The notes beneath the pieces were generated by a model, which ran no database searches, was not told where the DNA came from, and saw nothing but the letters and a program-made list of their open reading frames with translations. A DNA stretch of 64,000 nucleotides from Symbiodinium microadriaticum (taxonomy: Eukaryota > Sar > Dinophyceae > Suessiales > Symbiodiniaceae): the NCBI GenBank assembly GCA_001939145.1, contig LSRX01000057.1, positions 373,796-437,795 on the forward strand, written 5' to 3'. This document shows, one piece after another, positions 49,996 to 59,965 of the stretch; the stretch's first letter is position 1, and every line of letters starts with the position of its first letter. The position numbers were made by a program, and so were the translations under genes.

Positions 49996-52195
49996 GTCTA
50001 GTCTAGTCTAGTCTAGTCTAGTCTAGTCTAGTCTAGTCTAGTCTAGTCTAGTCTAGTCTAGTCGAGTCGAGTCGAGTCGAGTCTAGTCTAGTCTAGTCTA
50101 GTCTAGTCTAGTCTAGTCTAGTCTAGTCTAGTCTAGTCTAGTCTAGTCTAGTCTAGTCTAGTCTAGTCTAGTCTAGTCTAGTCTAGTCTAGTCTAGTCTA
50201 GTCTAGTCTAGTCTAGTCTAGTCTAGTCTAGTCTAGTCTAGTCTAGTCTAGTCTAGTCTAGTCTAGTCTAGTCTAGTCTAGTCTAGTCTAGTCTAGTCTA
50301 GTCTAGTCTAGTCTAGTCTAGTCTAGTCTAGTCTAGTCTAGTCTAGTCTAGTCTAGTCTAGTCTAGTCTAGTCTAGTCTAGTCTAGTCTAGTCTAGTCTA
50401 GTCTAGTCTAGTCTAGTCTAGTCTAGTCTAGTCTAGTCTAGTCTAGTCTAGTCTAGTCTAGTCTAGTCTAGTCTAGTCTAGTCTAGTCTAGTCTAGTCTA
50501 GTCTAGTCTAGTCTAGTCTAGTCTAGTCTAGTCTAGTCTAGTCTAGTCTAGTCTAGTCTAGTCTAGTCTAGTCTAGTCTAGTCTAGTCTAGTCTAGTCTA
50601 GTCTAGTCTAGTCTAGTCTAGTCTAGTCTAGTCTAGTCTAGTCTAGTCTAGTCTAGTCTAGTCTAGTCTAGTCTAGTCTAGTCTAGTCTAGTCTAGTCTA
50701 GTCTAGTCTAGTCTAGTCTAGTCTAGTCTAGTCTAGTCTAGTCTAGTCTAGTCTAGTCTAGTCTAGTCTAGTCTAGTCTAGTCTAGTCTAGTCTAGTCTA
50801 GTCTAGTCTAGTCTAGTCTAGTCTAGTCTAGTCTAGTCTAGTCTAGTCTAGTCTAGTCTAGTCTAGTCTAGTCTAGTCTAGTCTAGTCTAGTCTAGTCTA
50901 GTCTAGTCTAGTCTAGTCTAGTCTAGTCTAGTCTAGTCTAGTCTAGTCTAGTCTAGTCTAGTCTAGTCTAGTCTAGTCTAGTCTAGTCTAGTCTAGTCTA
51001 GTCTAGTCTAGTCTAGTCTAGTCTAGTCTAGTCTAGTCTAGTCTAGTCTAGTCTAGTCTAGTCTAGTCTAGTCTAGTCTAGTCTAGTCTAGTCTAGTCTA
51101 GTCTAGTCTAGTCTAGTCTAGTCTAGTCTAGTCTAGTCTAGTCTAGTCTAGTCTAGTCTAGTCTAGTCTAGTCTAGTCTAGTCTAGTCTAGTCTAGTCTA
51201 GTCTAGTCTAGTCTAGTCTAGTCTAGTCTAGTCTAGTCTAGTCTAGTCTAGTCTAGTCTAGTCTAGTCTAGTCTAGTCTAGTCTAGTCTAGTCTAGTCTA
51301 GTCTAGTCTAGTCTAGTCTAGTCTAGTCTAGTCTAGTCTAGTCTAGTCTAGTCTAGTCTAGTCTAGTCTAGTCTAGTCTAGTCTAGTCTAGTCTAGTCTA
51401 GTCTAGTCTAGTCTAGTCTAGTCTAGTCTAGTCTAGTCTAGTCTAGTCTAGTCTAGTCTAGTCTAGTCTAGTCTAGTCTAGTCTAGTCTAGTCTAGTCTA
51501 GTCTAGTCTAGTCTAGTCTAGTCTAGTCTAGTCTAGTCTAGTCTAGTCTAGTCTAGTCTAGTCTAGTCTAGTCTAGTCTAGTCTAGTCTAGTCTAGTCTA
51601 GTCTAGTCTAGTCTAGTCTAGTCTAGTCTAGTCTAGTCTAGTCTAGTCTAGTCTAGTCTAGTCTAGTCTAGTCTAGTCTAGTCTAGTCTAGTCTAGTCTA
51701 GTCTAGTCTAGTCTAGTCTAGTCTAGTCTAGTCTAGTCTAGTCTAGTCTAGTCTAGTCTAGTCTAGTCTAGTCTAGTCTAGTCTAGTCTAGTCTAGTCTA
51801 GTCTAGTCTAGTCTAGTCTAGTCTAGTCTAGTCTAGTCTAGTCTAGTCTAGTCTAGTCTAGTCTAGTCTAGTCTAGTCTAGTCTAGTCTAGTCTAGTCTA
51901 GTCTAGTCTAGTCTAGTCTAGTCTAGTCTAGTCTAGTCTAGTCTAGTCTAGTCTAGTCTAGTCTAGTCTAGTCTAGTCTAGTCTAGTCTAGTCTAGTCTA
52001 GTCTAGTCTAGTCTAGTCTAGTCTAGTCTAGTCTAGTCTAGTCTAGTCTAGTCTAGTCTAGTCTAGTCTAGTCTAGTCTAGTCTAGTCTAGTCTAGTCTA
52101 GTCTAGTCTAGTCTAGTCTAGTCTAGTCTAGTCTAGTCTAGTCTAGTCTAGTCTAGTCTAGTCTAGTCTAGTCTAGTCTAGTCTAGTCTAGTCTA
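49996..52195. repeat. (GTCTA)n satellite, about 440 units
   Basis: 2.2 kb of perfect pentamer. The only variation is four consecutive GTCGA units at 50061 to 50080. It stops at an N, so the real array may be longer. Confidence 1.
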
Positions 52196-52196
52196 N
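52196..52196. other. Assembly join (single N)
   Basis: The satellite ends here and a G-rich telomere-like tract begins on the other side. Confidence 0.9.
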
Positions 52197-52385
52197 GGGT
52201 TTAGGGTCTAAACGGCTTAGGGTTTAGGGTTCAGGAGTTTAGGGGTTTAGGGTCTAAACGGCTTAGGGTTTAGGGTTCAGGAGTTTAGGGGTTTAGCTGT
52301 GTAGGGCTTTAGGGTTTAGGGTTCAGGGTTTGGGGTTTAGGGTTTAGGGTTCCGGGGTTTAGGGGTCTAGGGTCTAGGGAAAGGA
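52197..52385 (+). repeat. TTTAGGG tract with 59-bp duplication
   Basis: GGTCTAAACGGCTTAGGG occurs twice, about 50 bp apart. Confidence 0.9.
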
Positions 52386-52469
52386 TTCAGGGCTTTACAA
52401 GGGTTTCAACAGAGCTAGCTTGGGGTTTACTGTAGGCTGATTAGGGTTTCATGATGCTTCTTATGCTGG

Positions 52470-52484
52470 TGGGGGGGGGGGGGG
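52470..52484. repeat. Poly-G run
   Basis: Fourteen consecutive G, prone to sequencing error. Confidence 0.9.
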
Positions 52485-52614
52485 CCTACACAATCCTAGC
52501 CTTGAACAACGAGCCAAAAACCCGAAACCCTAGACCCTAAACCCCTAAGCCCTACAACAGAAGACGGGCATTCTCTGGGGGTTTGGAACGGGTGTTCATG
52601 GGTGTTTTGTGCAG

Positions 52615-52660
52615 GCTTGAATGGCCTTTACAGTGGTCTCGAAGGGTGTCGGGCTTACAG
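52615..52660 (+). CDS. Candidate exon with consensus CAG/GTGGGT donor
   Basis: gttttgtgcag acceptor. Either LEWPLQWSRRVSGLQ after one base or LNGLYSGLEGCRAY after two. The donor leads directly into a family D element. Confidence 0.55.
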
Positions 52661-52662
52661 GT

Positions 52663-52743
52663 GGGTCCCTGCTTGAGGTCCCCAATATAGTAACCCTTAT
52701 AAAAAGGACCCTAAAAGCGACCCGAATTTAGAGAACTACCCAT
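52663..52743. mobile_element. MITE-like family D, copy 6 (left end lost)
   Basis: Keeps AATATAGTAACCC and the right end CCGAATTTAGAGAACTACCC. Confidence 0.7.
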
Positions 52744-52830
52744 GTGTGCCACCATATACTCTCTGTCCTCAACCCTATAAACTGGAAACCTGAAGCGCGA
52801 AACTTGAAAGTCTACCTGGACCCCCCAGCG

Positions 52831-52907
52831 AATGTTAGGCCTTCCTTTTTATAGTCATAGTATAATGCGCCCCAAAACCCTATTCCAATTACTAAGGCCC
52901 CTACGTT
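52831..52907. mobile_element. MITE-like family J, copy 4
   Basis: AATGTTAGGCCTTCC to ACTAAGGCCCCTACGTT. Confidence 0.55.
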
Positions 52908-53168
52908 ACCCTCTATTATTCCGTGTTTACCCACATTGGACCATTTGTGAGGTCCTGGTAAAGCCGAAAAGCTCCGAAAGTCCGTTTTGAGCCTGCCGTT
53001 TCCCCACGCACCCAGGCGCAGCCTTCTGTCTGAAGCCCAAAATCGCGTTTAAAGCCCTGTATGTTAGAATAGCCCGTCAGTTTTGTTGATAGAGATCTTT
53101 TAGCGGCCTTAGAATGATAGAGTCTGTACATATGAAAAAAACGGAGTCCTTATTATAAAGGCTTGCAG

Positions 53169-53264
53169 CGTCCTTGTCAGAGACGCAAAGACCCTCACGC
53201 CTCTCGGAACCCTTACATGGAGTCGTGTATGGGGTCAAAAGCTGTGGAAGGGCCTGGAACTTGG
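53169..53264 (+). CDS. Candidate 96-nt exon
   Basis: ggcttgcag, one base, VLVRDAKTLTPLGTLTWSRV then WGQKLWKGLEL, two bases, telomeric donor GTTTAG. An earlier GTCAAA donor is possible. Its end phase fits the next exon, only 33 nt away. Confidence 0.5.
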
Positions 53265-53297
53265 GTTTAGGGTTTAGGGTTTAGAGCAAACGGTCAG

Positions 53298-53369
53298 CTC
53301 ATTCAGCACCAAATGGTTCACCGTTTCTGAAGCCTCCCGGCTGAAGAACAAGATGTTGAATCCTCTCAT
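53298..53369 (+). CDS. Candidate 72-nt exon
   Basis: cggtcag, one base, SF then STKWFTVSEASRLKNKMLNP and L, two bases, GTGAAA donor. Mixed, folded-looking sequence. The phase matches the exon at 53169 across a 33-nt telomere-like intron. Confidence 0.6.
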
Positions 53370-53524
53370 GTGAAACAGACGGACCCACATTATCTGGAGT
53401 TCCCGTCCCTACCTGAGAGTGCCGGCGCCTTTCGATCGTGGCGAAACTCTCTGATACCCAAACCCCAAAGCCCTAAACCCCATGATCTCATCTTTCCATC
53501 GGTGTCCCGACGGAGCCGTTTCAG

Positions 53525-53595
53525 AGAAAGCCCTGGGGTCAGGGACTGACACGGAGATTCGGGAGTGGCATGCATCCTCGGATCCTGAATCCTTC
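53525..53595 (+). CDS. Candidate 71-nt exon
   Basis: gccgtttcag, two bases, KALGSGTDTEIREWHASSDP then ESF, donor GTTGGA, with TTTAGGG immediately after. The frame also reads back to SSFHRCPDGAVSE, so the left edge could be earlier. Confidence 0.55.
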
Positions 53596-53848
53596 GTTGG
53601 AGTTTAGGGTTTAGGGGGCATCAATGAAACGAAGATCTGGTTTCTAAGCGGCGCAGTATTGAAGTTGAATTAGAATCTAGAGCTGCGGACTCAGTTTATC
53701 CGCCATCCCAATCTCGAGGCCCCAAAACTTTCACATGCATCCACAACATTCCCGAAACCATTTGTGTATTAATATACTATATAGTATGAGTACATGGACT
53801 CTTAGGGTAAGCAACCTGCGAACTAGCCCTCCATCATCGTTTAGGCCT

Positions 53849-54096
53849 CGCGGAGGAAGCCTACAAACAGCTCAGGATCATGTGGAACAGTACTCTGGCC
53901 CGTAAGGAAAAGCTGAGACTCTTTAAAGCTACCTTCACCAACGTCCTACTTTAGGGCCTAGACACGTTGACCCCTTACCCACAAGCAGCTACACAGCATA
54001 GATGGCCAGTGCCTTAGGTTTCTCAGACGGGTCATAGGGATTCAAGCATCTTGTTACTCCCGAATGTCCAATACCGAGGTCAAGACGCAAAACTAG
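53849..54096 (+). pseudogene. Decayed non-LTR (LINE) reverse transcriptase fragment
   Basis: Frame 1 reads YKQLRIMWNSTL and KEKLRLFKATFTNVLL, then an in-frame TAG where LINE proteins have the conserved tyrosine of LLYGLETW. After one frameshift the next frame reads KQLHSIDGQCLRFLRRVIGI and SNTEV, matching the C-terminal thumb region (F/D-x-x-x-LRxxxGI...SNxEV) of LINE ORF2-type polymerases. The catalytic domain is absent. It is a dead fragment. Confidence 0.75.
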
Positions 54097-54419
54097 AAAC
54101 CTACCGTACCTTCCCAAACTCTTCACACAGCCAATTCCCTGTTTTCGTAATCGGTATCGCAAACCATATGAATCTTGTAGACACCCTAAACCCTAAACCG
54201 AAAGCCCTATAAGACCTCGTACGCCCAGGGTCCATATACAACACCGAATCACCACTATGGAAGTAGGTCCGAAACGACCATCCTTCTTCCATAATAGCAC
54301 GGAGTGTAGAGGGTTAAACCCTTAACCCTGTAACCCTAAACCCTAAAACTCTAAACCCGAAAAACCCCAAAAACCCTAATACCGGCTTGGACATCTTCGG
54401 CCACGGTGCGCATCCCTGG

Positions 54420-54540
54420 CACCAGCACTGCTGGTTTAGGGTTTAGGAGTTAAGAGTTTAGAGCTTAGGAGTTTATAGGGTTCAGGAGTTTCGGAGTTTA
54501 GGGTTTAGGGCAGTTTAGGGTTTGGGGTTTAGGTACATGT
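54420..54540 (+). repeat. TTTAGGG tract (G-rich on +)
   Basis: Degenerate units with GAGTTTAGGA variants. Confidence 0.85.
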
Positions 54541-54571
54541 GCACGCTACCGAAACTCCGAAGCCTCTGCAG

Positions 54572-54610
54572 CTAGTGGTGTGGTCGTCGATGCTTCGCAA
54601 GCTCGCGATT
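54572..54610 (+). CDS. Candidate exon (LVVWSSMLRKLAI)
   Basis: cctctgcag then LVVWSSMLRKLAI, phase 0, donor GTAGCT. The frame ASGVVVDASQARDC is an alternative. Confidence 0.45.
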
Positions 54611-54659
54611 GTAGCTGAACCCCAAGCCCAAAGCCCTAAACCCTTTCTTCCCTAAGCCG

Positions 54660-54927
54660 TACCTGGACCCCAACAGCCCAATCCTAAACCCTAAACCCTA
54701 AGCCTGTAGTCTGCTTTTGGTGGTTTAGGCCTAAACCCTAAACCCTATGAGCCTCAGGGCCTCAAGGCTAAACCTACCTATGGTGGTTTAGGTAAACGTT
54801 TCAGGATCGATAAACCCTAAACCCTATCCCTAAGCCCTAAACAAACCCTAAACAAACCCTAAACCCTATATACCCAATACCCTAAACCCTAAACAAATCC
54901 TAAACCCTATACTATACCCTAAACCCG
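54660..54927 (-). repeat. CCCTAAA region with AAACAAACCCTA variant
   Basis: C-rich units up to the next exon acceptor. Confidence 0.9.
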
Positions 54928-54931
54928 ACAG

Positions 54932-54988
54932 GATCAGGTGGGCCAACTGAGAGGTCGGATGGCTACCGCCTTGGCCTTAGATGGGCTG
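54932..54988 (+). CDS. Candidate exon (DQVGQLRGRMATALALDGL)
   Basis: cccgacag, 19 codons in phase 0 at both ends, donor GTTCTC (or two codons later GTTTTG). Helical. C-rich left, G-rich right. Confidence 0.6.
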
Positions 54989-55131
54989 GTTCTCCTCGGG
55001 TTTTGAGTGTTTTTTAGGGGTCAGGGTTTAGGGTTTATTTGGGGATCCAAAAACCTACTGTTTTTATGGGTTCTACCCTCTAATTGAGGGGTCATGTCCT
55101 ACTATTTTCTAGGGTTTGGGGTCACAGGTAA
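54988..55131 (+). repeat. 144-bp segment inverted at 55940 to 56083
   Basis: Includes family E copy 6 (55038 to 55130). The inverted copy ends exactly at the N at 56084. Confidence 0.9.
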
Positions 55132-55173
55132 ACCCTGAACCCTAAACCTTAAATCCTAAACCCAACACAGGAT

Positions 55174-55206
55174 CCTGTTATTTGCCTGGCTTATTGGGGA
55201 TGTAAA
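55174..55206. mobile_element. MITE-like family B fragment (right end)
   Basis: CTGTTATTTGCCTGGCTTAT, then TGGGGATGTAAAG only. Confidence 0.65.
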
Positions 55207-55314
55207 GTTTAGGGTTTGCGCGGTATGGCTTTCAGAGGGTTCTTACGAGGTTCCTTTAGGGTTTCCTTTAGGGTCATGGGCTTCGCTGCTGGGGTTAGAG
55301 GCTGTCCATGAGCT

Positions 55315-55414
55315 TAGACAGCCAATGGGGGAACTTTAGAGTTTTTGGCCTTATATATTAGGCCTATCCTGAAAAGCTTGAACTTTTTTGGGCCTGGTTG
55401 TTGAAGAAGAGAGT
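55315..55414. mobile_element. MITE-like family I, copy 4
   Basis: TTAGACAGCCAATGGGG to TTGTTGAAGAAGAGAG. Confidence 0.75.
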
Positions 55415-55939
55415 AAGGCTTTAAGCTTGTAGGGTTTTCAAGCGTTCGTGTAGGATGAAACACGCCTTTCTTCAAGGTTTGTCATAGGCTTTACTAGGGT
55501 TCATAAAGGGTTTCTTAGCTCTAGTGATCATTTTTTGAGTTTTGTGGTTTCGCATTGGGTGTCTGAAACGTTCTTGTTTGAGCGCGTTCCTACTGCGTGG
55601 GGTGTGTTGAGGGTTTCGTGAGGTAAGATTTTCGGGTCAGGGTCTCAGAGTTAAGGATGTTTTGTTGGGTGTTGTGCCGAAACCCTAGACCCTTAAACCC
55701 TAAACCCTAAACCCTTAAGAAACCCTTAGACCCTAAACCGTGCAGGATCTAACTGTTTGGGGTGTGGGGTTTCAGAGGCGTAGAGTTTGATTTGGAGGCC
55801 TTGGGGCTTCATTTCAGTTTAGGGTTTACGATCCAAGAGGGGCCTAGGATTTAAGGTTTGGGGTTTAGAGGTTTTGAGGTTTAGGGCTTATGGCTTAAGG
55901 TTTAGGGTTTAGGGTGTTTAAGGTTTAGGGTTTAGGGTT

Positions 55940-56083
55940 TACCTGTGACCCCAAACCCTAGAAAATAGTAGGTTATGACCCCTTAATTAGAGGGTAGAAC
56001 CCATAAAAACAGTAGGTTTTTGGATCCCCAAATAAACCCTAAACCCTGACCCCTAAAAAACACTCAAAACCCGAGGAGAACCA
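55940..56083 (-). repeat. Inverted copy of 54988 to 55131
   Basis: Contains family E copy 7 in reverse. It runs into the N at 56084, as expected of a contig that was assembled onto its own reverse complement. Confidence 0.9.
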
Positions 56084-56084
56084 N

Positions 56085-56179
56085 TCATAAAGGGTTTCTT
56101 AGCTCTAGTGATCATTTTTTGAGTTTTGTGGTTTCGCATTGGGTGTCTGAAACGTTCTTGTTTGAGCGCGTTCCTACTG
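56085..56179 (+). repeat. 95-bp duplicate of 55501 to 55595
   Basis: Begins immediately after the N at 56084; identical to the upstream copy. Confidence 0.9.
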
Positions 56180-56215
56180 GTGAACCAGATCTTTGCATCG
56201 ACGCCCAGATCTCAG

Positions 56216-56323
56216 GGTGTGACCCCAAACCCTAGAAAATAGTAGGTTATGACCCCTTAATTAGAGGGTAGAACCCATAAAAACAGTAGGTTTTTGGGCC
56301 CCAGGTTTTTGGGCCCCAGGTAG
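56216..56323 (-). mobile_element. MITE-like family E, copy 8 (inverted)
   Basis: TGTGACCCCAAACCC at the left; the right end TTTTTGGGCCCCAGG is tandemly duplicated. Confidence 0.75.
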
Positions 56324-56403
56324 GATCTAAGTGAGGCTGCCGGCTTGCTTTACATGGGGACTGTGACAGGCTGAAGCGGTTCTTTAATCTAATCATCCCT
56401 AAC

Positions 56404-56493
56404 CTTAGTAGCTGAGTGAGTACACTTTAAACTTTTTTGGGATAATATGATCCCTTATAGAACTGAAAGTGTACACTTTTTTTGTGCTTCTGA
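56404..56493. mobile_element. MITE-like family C, copy 7 (right end lost)
   Basis: CTTAGTAGCTGAGTGAG left end; stops after GTGCTTCTGAGG. Confidence 0.7.
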
Positions 56494-56669
56494 GGAACCT
56501 CTTACCCCCTATCCTATTTCACGATTCTCTCTCCAGGATGAGCCGAGGGGCCCAAGGCCTTACAAGCCTAGAGTGCTTAAACCCCATACCCCAAACCCAA
56601 GCTAAGCCTCAGGGTCCATGTCCTTTAAAGGGGTCTGTAAGGGGCCTGTAGGGTTTAGTTGGGCTTGAG

Positions 56670-56697
56670 GGTCCATGACCCAAAGCCCGAGGTACAG
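56670..56697 (+). CDS. Weak candidate exon (VHDPKPEVQ)
   Basis: Consensus donor CAG/GTGAGC after one base plus VHDPKPEVQ; acceptor cttgag is weak. Confidence 0.4.
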
Positions 56698-57052
56698 GTG
56701 AGCCTCAACACCATGAAGACTGCCCGGCCTGTATTTACGGGGTTTGAGTTAGGGGTCCCGTTCACGATCCTCACACGTACTTGCCATTTTGGTGTAGTTG
56801 TGCTGCCTTGCTGTCTTCTTCTATACCTTTTTGGATGGTTTACCAAAGAGACTCTTCTGCAGTTCGAAGTTTTGATACTCAAAGTTGCCAAAGACCAGCC
56901 AGTTATCCTAATTTACTAACTGCAGTGCAAGCTTTAGGCTCCAACGCTGTATTGTGCTAGGTTTGTGTGCCTTCGGAGAGCCTCAACATAACCGTCATGT
57001 GTTTGGATGCCCAAATACTGGGTAATACACAGACCTGAATCAGAAGATATTA

Positions 57053-57154
57053 CTTAGTAGCTGAATGAGTATACACTTTAAATTGTTTGGAATGGTATGA
57101 TCCTTATAGAACTGGAAGTGTGCACGTTTTTGTGCTTCTGAACTCAGCAACTAG
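57053..57154. mobile_element. MITE-like family C, copy 8
   Basis: Complete. AGAAGATATTA occurs on both sides, within 35 bp of the ends, possibly part of a duplicated flank. Confidence 0.75.
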
Positions 57155-57186
57155 GAATGCACGGATCTCAATGAGAAGATATTAGC

Positions 57187-57283
57187 GTAGTTCTCTAAAT
57201 CCGGGTCTCTTTTAGGGTCCTGTTTATAAGGGTGCCGTACTATATTGGGGACCTAGGAGGGACCCTGATTTAGAGAACTACCC
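57187..57283. mobile_element. MITE-like family D, copy 7
   Basis: Complete, GTAGTTCTCTAAATCCGGG to CTGATTTAGAGAACTACCC. Confidence 0.8.
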
Positions 57284-57500
57284 ATTAGATATTCAGAACC
57301 AAAGGGGCTATTCATCATGTTCCTACACTGTCACCACCGATGTGAAGGATGATGCCAGTGCCCAACCCTCTGCGGATTCGGTCCGGGAAGGCAAACAACA
57401 CGCATTCCATTCCTAAACCCTAAATCCTAAACCCTAAATCATAAATCCCTAAACCCTAACCCCTAAACCCTAAACCTTATACACTCCAGACCCTATCTCG

Positions 57501-57583
57501 CTAGTTCTCCAAAATTGGGATCCTGTGAGGGTGCCGAACTGTTTTGGGGACCTAAACAGGGACCCTAATTTAGAGAACTACCC
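57501..57583. mobile_element. MITE-like family D, copy 8
   Basis: Internally shortened; right end complete. Confidence 0.75.
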
Positions 57584-57935
57584 ATATGGCACTTTCCGAA
57601 AATTAGGGTACCTTATTTTGGGGTCTCTATAATAAGGATCCTACTATTTAGGGTACTATATTAGGGTCCCCTGTTTTCCGAAACCCCCATATGACACATT
57701 GCATATCCTCGCAGAAGCGTGGGCAAAACCTTCCCGAGAATCGCAAGCTCTGATCCCTCCACGGGATCCCGCCACTATCCCTGCAACAAGCCGCCAAGTG
57801 ACATGAACCTCAAATTCCGCATTAAATTCATAAACCGTGCCTAAAACCTCCCTAAACCCTAAATACCCTGAACCCCAAAATCCCAAAACCCCACCTCCCC
57901 CCCCCAACACCTTAAAAGCCTAAGCCACCTTCCAG

Positions 57936-58021
57936 GAAGAAGCTTTCAGAGACGAAGAGGCTGATACAAGGCTTCGAGCAGGCGGAAAGCATGCGAAAGC
58001 AGGAGGCCAGCATGTTCTGGG
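57936..58021 (+). CDS. Candidate 86-nt coiled-coil exon
   Basis: accttccag, one base, KKLSETKRLIQGFEQAESMR then KQEASMFW, one base, GTTTAT donor. The best coiled-coil-like segment in the window. C-rich left, G-rich right. Confidence 0.65.
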
Positions 58022-58166
58022 GTTTATAAGGCTCATAAGGTTCGGTTCAAGGCTCTAGGGTTAACCCTAAACCCTAAGCCCTAAACCCATTATAGGGCTC
58101 ATAAGGTTTATAGGCATTTATAGGGTTTTGGGTTCTCCGAAAGGCTTAAGGCTCATAGGGTTTATT

Positions 58167-58289
58167 CCTAGGTAGTATTAGGAAGACCCCTTAAAAGGGG
58201 ACCCTTCTGAACCCTACTTCTGGTTTTCTTAAAAGGGGACTTTACTGAGAGGGTCTATATCCCCAAGGGTCCCCCGTTATCCTAACTCC
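58167..58289. mobile_element. MITE-like family K, copy 3
   Basis: CCTAGGTAGTATTAGGAAGA to CCCCCGTTATCCTAACTCC. Confidence 0.7.
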
Positions 58290-58294
58290 CATTT

Positions 58295-58825
58295 ATAGGG
58301 TTTAGGCTTCTTTGAAGGTTTATAGGGTTTTAGGGTTGACAAGACTCATAGGGTTTATAGGGTTTAGGGTTCAAGGCTCCTAAGGTTTATAGGGCTTATA
58401 AGGCTCATAGGGTTTAGAGGGTTTAGGGCTCAAGGCTCCTAAGGTTTATAGGGTTCAGGGTTTAGCATGTTCTAGGGTTAACCCTAAACCCTAAACCCAT
58501 TACAAGGCTCGTAAGGTTTATAAGGTTCAAGGATCCGAAGGTTTATAAGGCTCATAGGGTTTAGAGGGTTTAGGGTTCCAGGCTCCTAAGGTTGATAGGG
58601 TTCAGGGTTTATACGGCTCATAAGGTTCATGGGGCTTAGGGTTCAAGGTTTCTAAGGTTTATAGGGTTTAGGGTGCAAGGTTCCGAAGTTTTATAGGGTT
58701 TAGGGTTTCGAGCTCATAAGGTTGGTTTATAGGGTTTAGGGCTTAGGGCTCATCAGGTTTATAGGGTTCAGGGCTTAGGGCTCATAAGGTTTATAGAGTT
58801 CCGGGCTTAGGGTTCGAAGGTTTAT
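58295..58825 (+). repeat. Minisatellite GGCTCATAAGGTTTATAGGGTTTAGGG
   Basis: About 530 bp of a variable 25 to 35-bp unit built from GGTTTATAGGG, GGCTCATAAGG and GTTTAGGG. It is broken once by a CCCTAAA stretch near 58485. Confidence 0.85.
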
Positions 58826-58839
58826 GGTTTGGGGTTTAG

Positions 58840-58885
58840 GCTGGATGCCGCCCCCACTCAGTAACAGTTGAGCAATATTCATAAT
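58840..58885. repeat. Dispersed repeat S, copy 2
   Basis: Matches 10983 to 11030 with a few substitutions. Confidence 0.65.
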
Positions 58886-58977
58886 CTGTGACCCCAAGCC
58901 CTACAAAATAGTAGGCTATGACCCCTTAATCAGAGGGTAGAACCCACAAAACGGTAGGTTTTCGGGTCGCCAGGTAG
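58886..58977 (-). mobile_element. MITE-like family E, copy 9 (inverted)
   Basis: CTGTGACCCCAAGCC to CGGGTCGCCAGGTAG. Confidence 0.75.
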
Positions 58978-59418
58978 ATCCTAAAGCCTAGAGCCTGAAA
59001 CCCAAACCCTAAGCTCTGAATTTTCCGAAGCCCCGAACCCTAAGCCATGAATTGGATCCCCAAGTAGGCATCCTGGAGTTTCATTACTTCGGGTTTATGA
59101 CGTGTGGGTGGTTTGGGCTGCTAGGGCTGAGGGTCTCACGGGTCTTACTTTTGCGCTTCAGGGTTCAGGGTCTAGGGTTTGGGGTTTAGGGTTTAGGGGT
59201 TTACAGGGGGTTTAGGGTTCGGGGTTTAGGTTGTTGTGTTTAGGTCGGCTTCTTGCGTGCACGTGGAACAGACATAAGCTACGGCCTACTTCTTGCTACA
59301 GAAACCGTTAACCCTACAATCTGCTATGTGGGTACTTCCCCCCTTGGCCCTAAACCCTGAACCCTAAACCGACCCTTTGGGATACTAAGCAGAACGATCA
59401 GCTTCAACAGCTTGCCAG

Positions 59419-59465
59419 GCTCTCGATCGCCATGAAGCGGAGAAGATGACCTCTCGCGCAAAGGC
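59419..59465 (+). CDS. Candidate exon (ALDRHEAEKMTSRAK)
   Basis: gcttgccag, ALDRHEAEKMTSRAK plus two bases, donor GTGCTG. Starts with the A-L pair seen in the exons at 4985, 60652 and 63026. Confidence 0.6.
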
Positions 59466-59547
59466 GTGCTGCTGGTTGTTAAGCCCTGGACCCTATACCC
59501 TGGACCCTAAACCTCTCTTTCGCATGATATTTTCAGCCCTAATGAAT

Positions 59548-59612
59548 TTGCTGGCCTTGGCCAATAATTCGCCGGCATTGGCCAATAATTCATCGGCATT
59601 GGCCAATACATT
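59548..59612 (+). repeat. 21-bp tandem repeat, three units
   Basis: TTGGCCAATAATTCGCCGGCA and close variants. Confidence 0.9.
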
Positions 59613-59624
59613 GCGGAAAGCTAA

Positions 59625-59965
59625 ACTAGTAGTCCGAATCCTAAAATAATAGCCCGATTCCTAAAATAGTAGTCCGAACCCTAAACAAAAACGCCCGAAC
59701 CCCAAATTAGTAGGTGGAAGGAACCCTGAAATATTAGTCCGATTCTTCAATTCAAACGACAGTCCGAACCCTAATCGCCCGACTCTGAAATAGCATTCCG
59801 AATCCTAAACTAGTAGTTCGAACCCGAACATAGTAGTCCGAAAATTACCATAGTAGTCCGGACCTAAAATATTAGCCCGAATCCTAGAAGAGTAGTCCGA
59901 AAGTCCGAACCCTAAAAATAGTAGTCCGAACCCTAAAACAGTATTCGGAACCAAAATAGAAAGGT
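59625..59965 (+). repeat. Minisatellite TAGTAGTCCGAACCCTAAAA
   Basis: About 17 degenerate units of roughly 20 bp joining an AGTAGTCCGA motif to CCTAAA. Confidence 0.85.

Noticed and set aside
49996..52195. CRISPR array or repeat protein
   Set aside because: No spacers; a pure pentamer with TAG in every frame cycle.
57594..57690. A further hairpin family flanked by TTTCCGAAA
   Set aside because: The flanking words are direct rather than inverted and no second copy was found.
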